This document shows, piece by piece, positions 6,526-12,233 of a stretch of DNA of 14,627 nucleotides. The stretch lies in assembly GCA_020724025.1 (NCBI GenBank), contig DYHU01000055.1:1984-16610 (forward strand), in the 5' to 3' direction. Origin of the DNA: Syntrophorhabdus sp. Lineage in GTDB: Bacteria; Desulfobacterota; BSN033; UBA1163. A program made the position numbers and the translations under genes. The notes beneath the pieces are model-generated. The model was not told where the DNA came from, did not search any database, and saw only the letters and a list, made by a program, of their open reading frames with translations. Positions within the stretch are counted from its first letter, which is position 1. Every line of letters begins with the position of its first letter.

Positions 6526-6550
6526 ATAATTTAAATCCAAAAATGTGAAG
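6526..6550. repeat. 25-bp imperfect direct repeat, right copy
   Basis: Begins ATAATTTAAATCC and ends AAAATGTGAAG. It differs from 3119-3143 at two of 25 positions. It lies in the gene-free stretch beyond the FecR gene's upstream region, so together the copies bracket about 3.4 kb of - strand genes. Confidence 0.7.
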
Positions 6551-6617
6551 GCCCCAATATAAAAAGAGGGTCAGGCAACGGAATTGCGGTTGCTTGATGC
6601 CAAAGTTTCCAATAATT

Positions 6618-7151
6618 TCATAAAGATCCGTCCAGTTTGTCGGCGACCGATTTTTTACAGGCTCTGCAGTGTTGGGCGCCTCTGAAAAGGGGTTGACCGC
6701 ATGAAGGACAGTGATAGCGCTCACATTCTGACCGCGCCCATTCCATGCTGCCCTTCTCATCACCCAACTCAGCCACCCTGGCTCGCCAAATGGGAATTGT
6801 TCTTTTCATCACTTTAATCCCCGTTTTAATCCCCGTTGCAAAACCAAAATTTTCTATTAAACTGCATGGCCATTCCTCACATTGATGGCAGGAGTAATAG
6901 CCTTTAGACCTTACACAATTCCTTATCGTACATCCCTTGCAATAACCATAGAGCTTCTTCGGCGGGTCAGGTTGCATACAGCCAAGACATTCCGTCTCTT
7001 CCGGTTGGGTTCCATAGAGATTGCCCATCACCGCCTTGAACTTCTCATTTTCATCCCTTGTCGCAATGTAAACGCCGCAGGCGCCGCAATATAACCCGCA
7101 GGGCGCCATCAGATCCTTATTTCTAATCTCTTCTTCAGTCCATCCCGCCAT
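6618..7151 (-). CDS. DUF3795 cysteine-rich protein with C-terminal zinc ribbon
   Basis: 177 residues from the ATG at 7151, chosen because GGGAGGG (7158-7164) lies 6 nt upstream; a GTG at 7166 falls in the ribosome site. The N-terminal DUF3795 signature is APCGLYCGACGVYIA (Cys18, 22, 25), followed by TECLGCMQ, GYCKGCTIRNCVRSKG and SCHQCEEWPC. DUF3795 is a small Cys-rich family in anaerobic bacteria and archaea with no established role; its cysteines are likely to bind zinc or an iron-sulphur centre. The last 35 residues add a zinc-ribbon pattern (CPSCGQPLF, then CRAC; Cys148, 151, 162, 165). No signal or membrane segment is visible, so it is cytoplasmic. It starts about 25 bp after the PHP gene stop on the same strand and is probably co-transcribed with it. 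Confidence 0.85.
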   Translation of the reverse strand: MAGWTEEEIRNKDLMAPCGLYCGACGVYIATRDENEKFKAVMGNLYGTQPEETECLGCMQPDPPKKLYGYCKGCTIRNCVRSKGYYSCHQCEEWPCSLIENFGFATGIKTGIKVMKRTIPIWRARVAELGDEKGSMEWARSECERYHCPSCGQPLFRGAQHCRACKKSVADKLDGSL

Positions 7152-7176
7152 GCTCATCCCTCCCACGAAAAATATT

Positions 7177-7782
7177 TTATAGGATCATTCCTTTACAGTT
7201 TCCCTTCTTTATTTCTTCAACCAGCTCATCGATTGTGCGGACGGGGTTTTTAAGCTCGGTGAAGGCTTTGCCCACCTGATCCTTGCGGTGACAATCACTT
7301 CCACCGATGGAGGGAAGGTTTTTCAGCGTGGCGGCATCGATGGCCTTCCGGTTCATCTCCTCTGGGTTGAGGCCGTTGTGGGTTTCAATGGCATCGAGAC
7401 CATCCAGACTTAAAATTTTTTCACCAAAAGAATCCCATCCCCTGAAAGGGTGGGCCGGCACACAGATTCCGCCGAGACGATGGACGCTTTCCAACACCAG
7501 GAAGAAGTCTAAATGATTTTGACTATACCATGCGTCCCAGGAATTATCTTTTATTCCATAGACGAGGAGATGCCCATGGCTGGTCGATAGTTCGGTGCCC
7601 CTGAATAGATAGAAATCCCTTGGAACCTTAATCTTGTTTATCACCCAGGAGTCCAAAAGGGAAGAGTGCTCTGTAAAGCAGACCCCGTCAAGATTCATCT
7701 GAATGGCCTGTTCGGTCAGCTCCTCAGGTTCAAGGTAATTGTCGCCTGAATATTTAGTATGACAGTGCAGGTCAATCCGCAT
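7177..7782 (-). CDS. PHP-domain metal-dependent hydrolase
   Basis: 201 residues with a full set of PHP metal ligands: HCH near the start (His6, His8), FTEH (Glu38, His39), GTELS (Glu64), SHGH (69-71), PAHPFRG (His111), IETHN (Glu133, His135) and GGSDCH (Asp163, His165). PHP proteins use a tri-metal centre to cleave phosphoesters; stand-alone members include nucleoside mono- or bisphosphate and histidinol phosphate phosphatases. The substrate here cannot be told from sequence. The ATG is preceded by TCCCTCCC, which is not a ribosome site, while TTGACT and a poor -10 lie immediately upstream. The mRNA may be leaderless, or the start may be mis-set, although no better in-frame start exists because the HCH motif begins at residue 6. 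Confidence 0.88.
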   Translation of the reverse strand: MRIDLHCHTKYSGDNYLEPEELTEQAIQMNLDGVCFTEHSSLLDSWVINKIKVPRDFYLFRGTELSTSHGHLLVYGIKDNSWDAWYSQNHLDFFLVLESVHRLGGICVPAHPFRGWDSFGEKILSLDGLDAIETHNGLNPEEMNRKAIDAATLKNLPSIGGSDCHRKDQVGKAFTELKNPVRTIDELVEEIKKGNCKGMIL

Positions 7783-7869
7783 GGGAGGGACTTAAATCAT
7801 GTGATTCAAAAAGTCAACCCTTCATATCAATTTAGCTCCTTGAAAAATTCGTCATAAAATCCCTCCCCG

Positions 7870-7923
7870 CCTCCCTTTGCCCTCCGGGTCAGAGACCGCT
7901 CTGGGTCGGAGACCAAAGGGAGG
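7870..7923. repeat. GC-rich palindromic repeat between divergent genes
   Basis: Perfect 10-bp arms CCTCCCTTTG (7870-7879) and CAAAGGGAGG (7914-7923). Between them lie two copies, 17 bp apart, of a 12-mer (GGGTCAGAGACC at 7886-7897 and GGGTCGGAGACC at 7903-7914), each itself a GGTC-N3-GACC dyad. The outer arms resemble dispersed CCCTCCC/GGGAGGG repeats seen in related genomes. It sits between the divergent PHP and FAD oxidoreductase genes. Confidence 0.7.
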
Positions 7924-7967
7924 AAAGGGTTAAGGCGCGTGATGGTTCGACGTGAAATGAAAGATTA

Positions 7968-7976
7968 TGTTATACT
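7968..7976 (+). promoter_or_regulatory. extended -10 promoter for the FAD oxidoreductase operon
   Basis: TGTTATACT: a TATACT hexamer at 7971-7976 with the TG of an extended -10 (7968-7969). No clear -35 is visible. Transcription would start near 7983, only a few nt before the ATG at 7986, and there is no ribosome site, so the message is likely leaderless or nearly so. Confidence 0.5.
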
Positions 7977-7985
7977 GCTGACATC

Positions 7986-9476
7986 ATGTCTGATAGGGAT
8001 GTCATCATCATCGGAGCGGGAGTGGCAGGGCTTACCTGTGGCTGTCTCCTGGCACAAAAGGGCCTGAAAGTCCTGATGGTTGAGAAGAACCAGAAGATAG
8101 GCGGCTGCTGTTCCTCCTTCCAGAAAGAGGGATTTTCTTTCGATCTGTCTGTTCAGTCGCTGGGCGAATGTCAGAAGGGTGGAAGGATCTGGAATCTTTT
8201 GAAGAGATTGGACCTTCTGGATCAGATTCACTTCCTTCCCCTTGAGCCGGCAAGGGAGTATCACTTCCCGGATCAAAAAATAGTTCAATCCTCTCAACTC
8301 GAAACTCACATCGAAAACCTCTCCAGACTTTTTCCAGACGAAAGAAAGGGGATTGAGCAAGTCTACGAAGTTCTGAAAAAGATCTTTAATGAATTTTCTC
8401 AAATCCCTTCATCTCTCAACTGGTTCGATCCATCCTCCTTCTCATCTCATCACCCCCTTCTCTCTCAATACAGGGACAAGACCTATGGAGAACTTCTCAA
8501 CCAGTATCTTTCCAACCCTTTCTTGAAAACCATCCTCTCGATTCGAAGTTCTTATGCATTGCTTCCTCCGGAAGAGATCTCTGTGGTGGGAATGGCTGGA
8601 ATTGAGATGTCCTATTTCAACCATGGCGTCTCCTGTGTGGAGGGAAGAGTGGAGCAGTTTCCGCTCAAGATGGGGGAGGCTTTCGGGAAGATGAAGGGGA
8701 AGGTTTTGCTTGGCCAGGAAGTTGAAAAAATTCTGACGGAAAAGAAAAGGGCGGTTGGTATCCGGTTAAAAGATGGGCTGGAGTTGACAGGAGAGGTTAT
8801 TGTCTCCAATATCGACGCCCAGAAGACTTTCACAGTCCTTCTTGGAGAGGATCAGGTCCCAAATGGCTTCCGGTCAAAACTGAAGGGGATGAGACCCTCC
8901 CTTTCCTATTTCATCCTCTACCTTGGGATCGACGGGGGTTTGGAGGAGCTTTCGGTTTCAAATAACGAGGTCTTCCTCGATGATCAACTCTCGGAGGAGT
9001 ATCAAACTCTCTATGAGAATGGGATTCCGGATGAAGCGCCTTTCTACCTGCTTGCCCCATCCAAAGTCAATCCCTCTCATGCGCCCGAAGGGAAAAGTAC
9101 GCTCTGCCTGAGCATGAAGGCTCCATATCATTTCGGCGGGGATTGGAATCAAAAGGTAATCGATCTCCTCTCCCAATACCTCATCGCCAGGGCATCGGCC
9201 CTGGTTCCCGACCTGAATAAGAGGATTCTGGCTAAAGCGGAGACGACTCCAAAAACGATTGAAAAGTGGACAGGCAACCTTCTGGGAGCCGCCTATGGAT
9301 GGGCGCAAATTCCGGGTCAATCCGGGATTCATCGCCTCCAACGAACCACCCCTATTCCAAATCTCTTTTTAACCGGACACTGGACATCGCCAGGTGGGGG
9401 GATCGCCGCCGTGGTGGCTTCCGGAGAGTTGACAGCCGAAGTGATTTGGAGCAAATTTGAGAGAGGAGATTTTTAA
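7986..9476 (+). CDS. CrtI/phytoene desaturase-family FAD oxidoreductase
   Basis: 496 residues, normal for the CrtI/CrtISO/retinol saturase group. The N-terminal FAD-binding fold has DVIIIGAGVAGLTCG (Gly10, 12, 15), a Glu ending the second strand (MVEKNQKIGGCCSSF), and GFSFDLSVQSLGE as in carotenoid desaturases and isomerases. The C-terminal FAD motif is PIPNLFLTGHWTSPGGGIAAVVASG. Members desaturate, saturate or isomerise long polyene or isoprenoid chains at the membrane. No phytoene synthase or other carotenoid gene is visible, so the substrate may be another polyene or acyl chain. Expression probably starts at the extended -10 just upstream, without a ribosome site. The stop is followed one base later by the ATG of the lipoprotein gene, whose AGGAG lies inside this gene's 3' end. 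Confidence 0.88.
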   Translation: MSDRDVIIIGAGVAGLTCGCLLAQKGLKVLMVEKNQKIGGCCSSFQKEGFSFDLSVQSLGECQKGGRIWNLLKRLDLLDQIHFLPLEPAREYHFPDQKIVQSSQLETHIENLSRLFPDERKGIEQVYEVLKKIFNEFSQIPSSLNWFDPSSFSSHHPLLSQYRDKTYGELLNQYLSNPFLKTILSIRSSYALLPPEEISVVGMAGIEMSYFNHGVSCVEGRVEQFPLKMGEAFGKMKGKVLLGQEVEKILTEKKRAVGIRLKDGLELTGEVIVSNIDAQKTFTVLLGEDQVPNGFRSKLKGMRPSLSYFILYLGIDGGLEELSVSNNEVFLDDQLSEEYQTLYENGIPDEAPFYLLAPSKVNPSHAPEGKSTLCLSMKAPYHFGGDWNQKVIDLLSQYLIARASALVPDLNKRILAKAETTPKTIEKWTGNLLGAAYGWAQIPGQSGIHRLQRTTPIPNLFLTGHWTSPGGGIAAVVASGELTAEVIWSKFERGDF

Positions 9477-9477
9477 G

Positions 9478-10191
9478 ATGGTTCAAAAACCTTATTTATA
9501 TGCTCATCCGTTTTTTTCCACTCACCCTTCCCCTATCCCCCAAGGGGAGAGGGATGGGGTGAGGGGGTTTCGGGGAAGAGATAAAAAATATTGGTGCGCA
9601 TGTTTAAGTCTTTTTCTTTTAGGGATTCTTCTCACAGGATGTCCCAAGAAAATTGAAATCATTCCGCCTGAAAGGCCGCCCTTTGAAAATCCGATCATCA
9701 AACTCCTTGCGACCTTTTCCCCTGCGGAATCCCTTCAGGCGAGAACCTCGATCCGAATCGAGACGGTAAGAGACGGAGAAGAGATGAATTTTCTCCTCAA
9801 TGGATTTCTCCTCTACCAAAAGCCGGATAAATTTCGGCTCCTCGGCTATCATCCCTTGGGAATGGGCCTTTTCGATGCCCTCTATCGAGACGGCGAATTC
9901 TTCCTCCTCATCCCATCGCAGAGAAAGGCCTACACCGGAGAGCTTTTCCAGTTTGAGGATGTGATGGCGAAGGCAGGCGAGATTAGAATCTCCTCGGAGA
10001 AGGGCGAAGGGAGTGAAATTCCGAATCGTATTCAGATTGAATTAGTGGAGAAGGAGACCCGCATCGAGATCAGGTTGAAAGGAATTTCCGTCAATCCTTC
10101 CCTGCCCGAAGACAGCTTCCAATGGAATGTTCCGGAAGGGGTGGAGGTGAGATCCATCGATAGGCTTTTGAAAGGAAAGAAGCGCAGATGA
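9478..10191 (+). CDS. LolB-like outer-membrane lipoprotein with repeat-disrupted signal region
   Basis: 237 residues from the ATG at 9478, which has AGGAG (9464-9468) 9 nt upstream. A hydrophobic stretch ends in the lipobox LLTGC (Cys55), followed by PKKIEIIPPERPPF, so it is a lipoprotein; the residue after Cys is Pro, not Asp, suiting the outer membrane. The mature part (SLQARTSIRIETV, LNGFLLYQKPDKFRLLGYHPLGMGLFDALYRDGEFFLLIP) has the LolA/LolB-like beta fold. About 40 residues precede the hydrophobic core, far longer than a normal n-region, because a palindromic repeat (9521-9563) lies in the coding sequence. A GTG at 9559 inside the repeat, preceded by GGGGAGAGGG, would give a conventional signal peptide (MRGFRGRDKK then the core) and may now be the working start. 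The next ATG overlaps the stop by 4 bp. Confidence 0.78.
   Translation: MVQKPYLYAHPFFSTHPSPIPQGERDGVRGFRGRDKKYWCACLSLFLLGILLTGCPKKIEIIPPERPPFENPIIKLLATFSPAESLQARTSIRIETVRDGEEMNFLLNGFLLYQKPDKFRLLGYHPLGMGLFDALYRDGEFFLLIPSQRKAYTGELFQFEDVMAKAGEIRISSEKGEGSEIPNRIQIELVEKETRIEIRLKGISVNPSLPEDSFQWNVPEGVEVRSIDRLLKGKKRR
9521..9563. repeat. GC-rich palindromic repeat within the lipoprotein signal-peptide coding region
   Basis: Outer arms CTCACCC (9521-9527) and GGGTGAG (9557-9563) are perfect. The inner part (TTCCCCTATCCCC against AAGGGGAGAGGG) pairs imperfectly. It encodes THPSPIPQGERDGVRG, the sort of peptide produced when this widespread repeat type falls into coding sequence. It is related in style to the elements at 7870 and 12151. 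Confidence 0.7.
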
Positions 10192-11504
10192 GGATCGCCC
10201 TTATCATCCCCAGATGGCCCAAAGATAGTTTCTGGGATGTGATTGCCTTTAAATTCCCACTCCTCTCCACCTCCCTCCTCGCCGGCCTGACCCCTACCCG
10301 ACATCAAGTTAGCATTATCGATGAGAGCATCTCTGAAATTGATTTCAATCAGGAAATCGATCTGGTAGCCATCACGGCCATCACCCCTCTGGCCCCCAGG
10401 GGTTACGAGATTGCCGATCAATTTCGGCAGAGGGGGAAGAAGGTGGTGATCGGAGGGGTTCATGCTTCCTGGCTTCCCGAAGAGGCTAAAAGCCATTCAG
10501 ATAGTGTGGCCATTGGTGAAGCGGATGAAACCTGGGCGGAGATTTTAGAAGATCTTGAAGGAGGGAAACTGAAGCCCTATTACCGGCAAAAAGAGAGGAC
10601 CGATCTTAGCCGCCTTCCCATTCCGAAAAGAGACCTTCTCCCTCAGAGGGGCTACCTCTTTCACAACCTGATACAGACCACCCGGGGATGCCCCTATGAC
10701 TGCGAGTTCTGTTCAGTGACCGCCCTTCATGGAAGGACTTACCGGATGCGGCCGATCGCTGAAGTTGAAAAAGAGATTCAGTCCTTAAAGCGTTCAAAAG
10801 CCTACATCTTCTTTGTCGACGATAATATCGTTGGCAACCTCTCCTATGCCAGAGAACTCTTCACCATGCTCTCTCGTCACCGATTGCGGTGGGTCAGCCA
10901 GGGGCCGATTCATGTTGCCGAAAATGAGGAGATTCTTTCTCTCATGGCAAAAGCCGGATGCCACGGACTCTTCATTGGTTTTGAGAGCCTTCGCGAGGAG
11001 AACCTCGACCTGATGGGGAAAAAAATTAACCGGGTTGAAATGTATGAGAGGGGGATCAAGAGGCTTCATGATGCGGGCATTGGGGTCTATGGTTCTTTTG
11101 TCTTTGGATACGATTATGACGATGGTTCAGTCTTCGATGAGTTTTTGGAATTTGCCGAACGAAACAGGATCGAAGGGGCTTTCCTTCCCATTCTCACCCC
11201 GTTTCCCGGAACACGGATCTATCAGAGGTTAAAACAGGAAGGAAGGATTCTCACGGAGGACTGGTCGAAGTATGATATGGCGACAGTCGTCTTTCAGCCG
11301 AAGAGGATGACCGTCGAAGAACTTCAGAAAGGGTTCTGGAAAGTGAACCGTTCTTTCTATTCTCCCGCTTCGATACTAAAAAGGATCCTCCATCCCTTTC
11401 ATCTGCGGAGGAGCCTGATCATCTTCGGTCCGATGAACGTGGGCCTCTGGCCTGCTGTCAAAAAGGCCGAGTGCTATTTTCAAAGAAAAGCCTTTTCATC
11501 TTAA
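10188..11504 (+). CDS. B12-binding-domain radical SAM enzyme
   Basis: 438 residues. The N-terminal 130 residues form a cobalamin-binding-type Rossmann domain (RIALIIPRWP at the start, VVIGGVHASWLPEEA near 86-100, VAIGEADETW); the classical DxHxxG His loop is not evident, as in many of these enzymes. The radical SAM core follows, with the 4Fe-4S cluster motif CPYDCEFC (Cys168, 172, 175) in TTRGCPYDCEFCSVTALHG, then FFVDDNIVGN, GLFIGFES, YGSFVFGYDYDD and LTPFPGTRIYQRL. Relatives include hopanoid methylases and BchE-like cyclases, which act on hydrophobic substrates; the exact reaction here is unknown. Start and stop are tightly coupled to the lipoprotein gene (ATGA overlap), so it belongs to the same unit as the CrtI-like enzyme and may modify the same membrane product. 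Confidence 0.9.
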   Translation: MRIALIIPRWPKDSFWDVIAFKFPLLSTSLLAGLTPTRHQVSIIDESISEIDFNQEIDLVAITAITPLAPRGYEIADQFRQRGKKVVIGGVHASWLPEEAKSHSDSVAIGEADETWAEILEDLEGGKLKPYYRQKERTDLSRLPIPKRDLLPQRGYLFHNLIQTTRGCPYDCEFCSVTALHGRTYRMRPIAEVEKEIQSLKRSKAYIFFVDDNIVGNLSYARELFTMLSRHRLRWVSQGPIHVAENEEILSLMAKAGCHGLFIGFESLREENLDLMGKKINRVEMYERGIKRLHDAGIGVYGSFVFGYDYDDGSVFDEFLEFAERNRIEGAFLPILTPFPGTRIYQRLKQEGRILTEDWSKYDMATVVFQPKRMTVEELQKGFWKVNRSFYSPASILKRILHPFHLRRSLIIFGPMNVGLWPAVKKAECYFQRKAFSS

Positions 11505-11526
11505 GAGATGGACGAGAGTTTTTACC

Positions 11527-11553
11527 TTGAAAAGTTCTTTAGAATTCTATAAC
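11527..11553 (+). promoter_or_regulatory. candidate promoter for the LemA-DUF2207 pair
   Basis: TTGAAA (11527-11532) and TATAAC (11548-11553), with a shorter than ideal 15-bp spacer, in an AT-rich 81-bp gap after the radical SAM gene. AGGAGG (11574-11579) then stands 6 nt before the LemA ATG. Confidence 0.4.
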
Positions 11554-11585
11554 CTATAGGACAATCTCAGAGCAGGAGGAAAGCC

Positions 11586-12140
11586 ATGACTCTTATCGTC
11601 ATCCTCATCATTCTTGCAGTTCTTGTCATAGCAGTCATCGCTATCTACAACAAACTCGTTCGGCTCCGCAATACCGTCAAGTCCTCATGGTCCGATATCG
11701 ATGTTCAATGTAAAAAACGATATGATCTCGTGCCCAATCTGGTTGAGACCGTGAAGGGTTATGCTTCCCATGAGAAGGCAGTCTTTGAAAAGGTTACCCA
11801 GGCAAGGGCAATGGCCATGCAGGCAAGCTCTCCCGCAGAGATGGCAAAAGCAGAGAACATGATCAGGGATACCCTGAAGAGCCTGTTTGCGGTTGCTGAG
11901 GCTTATCCCGAACTGAAGGCCAATGCCAATTTCATGCAGCTCCAGTCTCAGCTACAGGAACTGGAAAACAATATCGAATACTCAAGACGATATTATAATG
12001 CCGTGGTTCGGGACTTTAACATCCTGATCGAATCGTTTCCTTCTAACCTGATTGCATCCCAGTTCAACTTTAAACAGGCAGAACTATTCCAGCTCGAAAC
12101 ACCCGAGACGGAGAGGAAACCGGTGAAGGTGAGCTTTTGA
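11586..12140 (+). CDS. lemA: LemA family protein
   Basis: 184 residues, the usual LemA size. One N-terminal membrane helix (residues 2-24, TLIVILIILAVLVIAVIAIY) is followed by the conserved LVRLRNTVKSSWSDIDVQCKKRYDLVPNLVETVKGYASHE, including the family's W-x-DIDVQ-x(2)-RR/KR-DL-PNLV signature. The coiled helices continue with QLQSQLQELENNIEYSRRYYNAVVRDFN and end with the typical FPSNLIASQFNFKQAELFQ. LemA proteins sit in the inner membrane with a helical domain outside; their function is poorly known. They very often neighbour DUF2207 or TPM-domain proteins, as here. A strong AGGAGG supports the start. Confidence 0.95.
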   Translation: MTLIVILIILAVLVIAVIAIYNKLVRLRNTVKSSWSDIDVQCKKRYDLVPNLVETVKGYASHEKAVFEKVTQARAMAMQASSPAEMAKAENMIRDTLKSLFAVAEAYPELKANANFMQLQSQLQELENNIEYSRRYYNAVVRDFNILIESFPSNLIASQFNFKQAELFQLETPETERKPVKVSF

Positions 12141-12150
12141 TGATTGCGGA

Positions 12151-12203
12151 ATCACCCCCTCCCCAGCCCTCCCCCCCTCAGAGGGGGAGGGAGAGGGTGG
12201 GGG
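12151..12203. repeat. C-rich/G-rich palindrome between lemA and the DUF2207 gene
   Basis: Perfect 9-bp arms CCCTCCCCC (12167-12175) and GGGGGAGGG (12183-12191) with a 7-nt loop, flanked by further CACCCCCTCCCC and GGGTGGGGG tracts that extend the pairing. The preceding ATTGCGGAAT (12143-12152) and the following AATTCGGAAT (12208-12217) match heptamer units of the 1829-1899 repeat, suggesting a composite of two repeat types. It lies on the path between two genes expected to be co-expressed. Confidence 0.65.
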
Positions 12204-12233
12204 GGAGAATTCGGAATGAAGTGAGGAGAGAAA

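Larger units (their letters stand above)
6388..6617. other. 230-bp gene-free stretch between the FecR and DUF3795 genes
   Basis: It contains the upstream region of the FecR gene, a 14-bp palindrome, a -10-like TAGAAT and the right copy of the 25-bp direct repeat. A weak GCAAC/GTTGC hairpin (about 6573-6591) followed by a short T run on the - strand could end the DUF3795 transcript. I see no small gene. Confidence 0.5.

Noticed and set aside
6491..6763. 90-codon open frame on the - strand
   Set aside because: It overlaps the zinc-ribbon end of the DUF3795 gene in another frame and runs through the gene-free stretch and the direct repeat. There is no recognisable protein.
7986..9476. Naming the FAD oxidoreductase as crtI, a true phytoene desaturase
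   Set aside because: The family includes isomerases, saturases and enzymes of unknown substrate. No phytoene synthase or other carotenoid gene is present, so no gene symbol is given.
10188..11504. Naming the radical SAM enzyme as hopanoid methylase hpnP or as bchE
   Set aside because: The domain order fits many B12-type radical SAM enzymes. No hopanoid or bacteriochlorophyll gene is nearby, and no residue seen here is specific to either.
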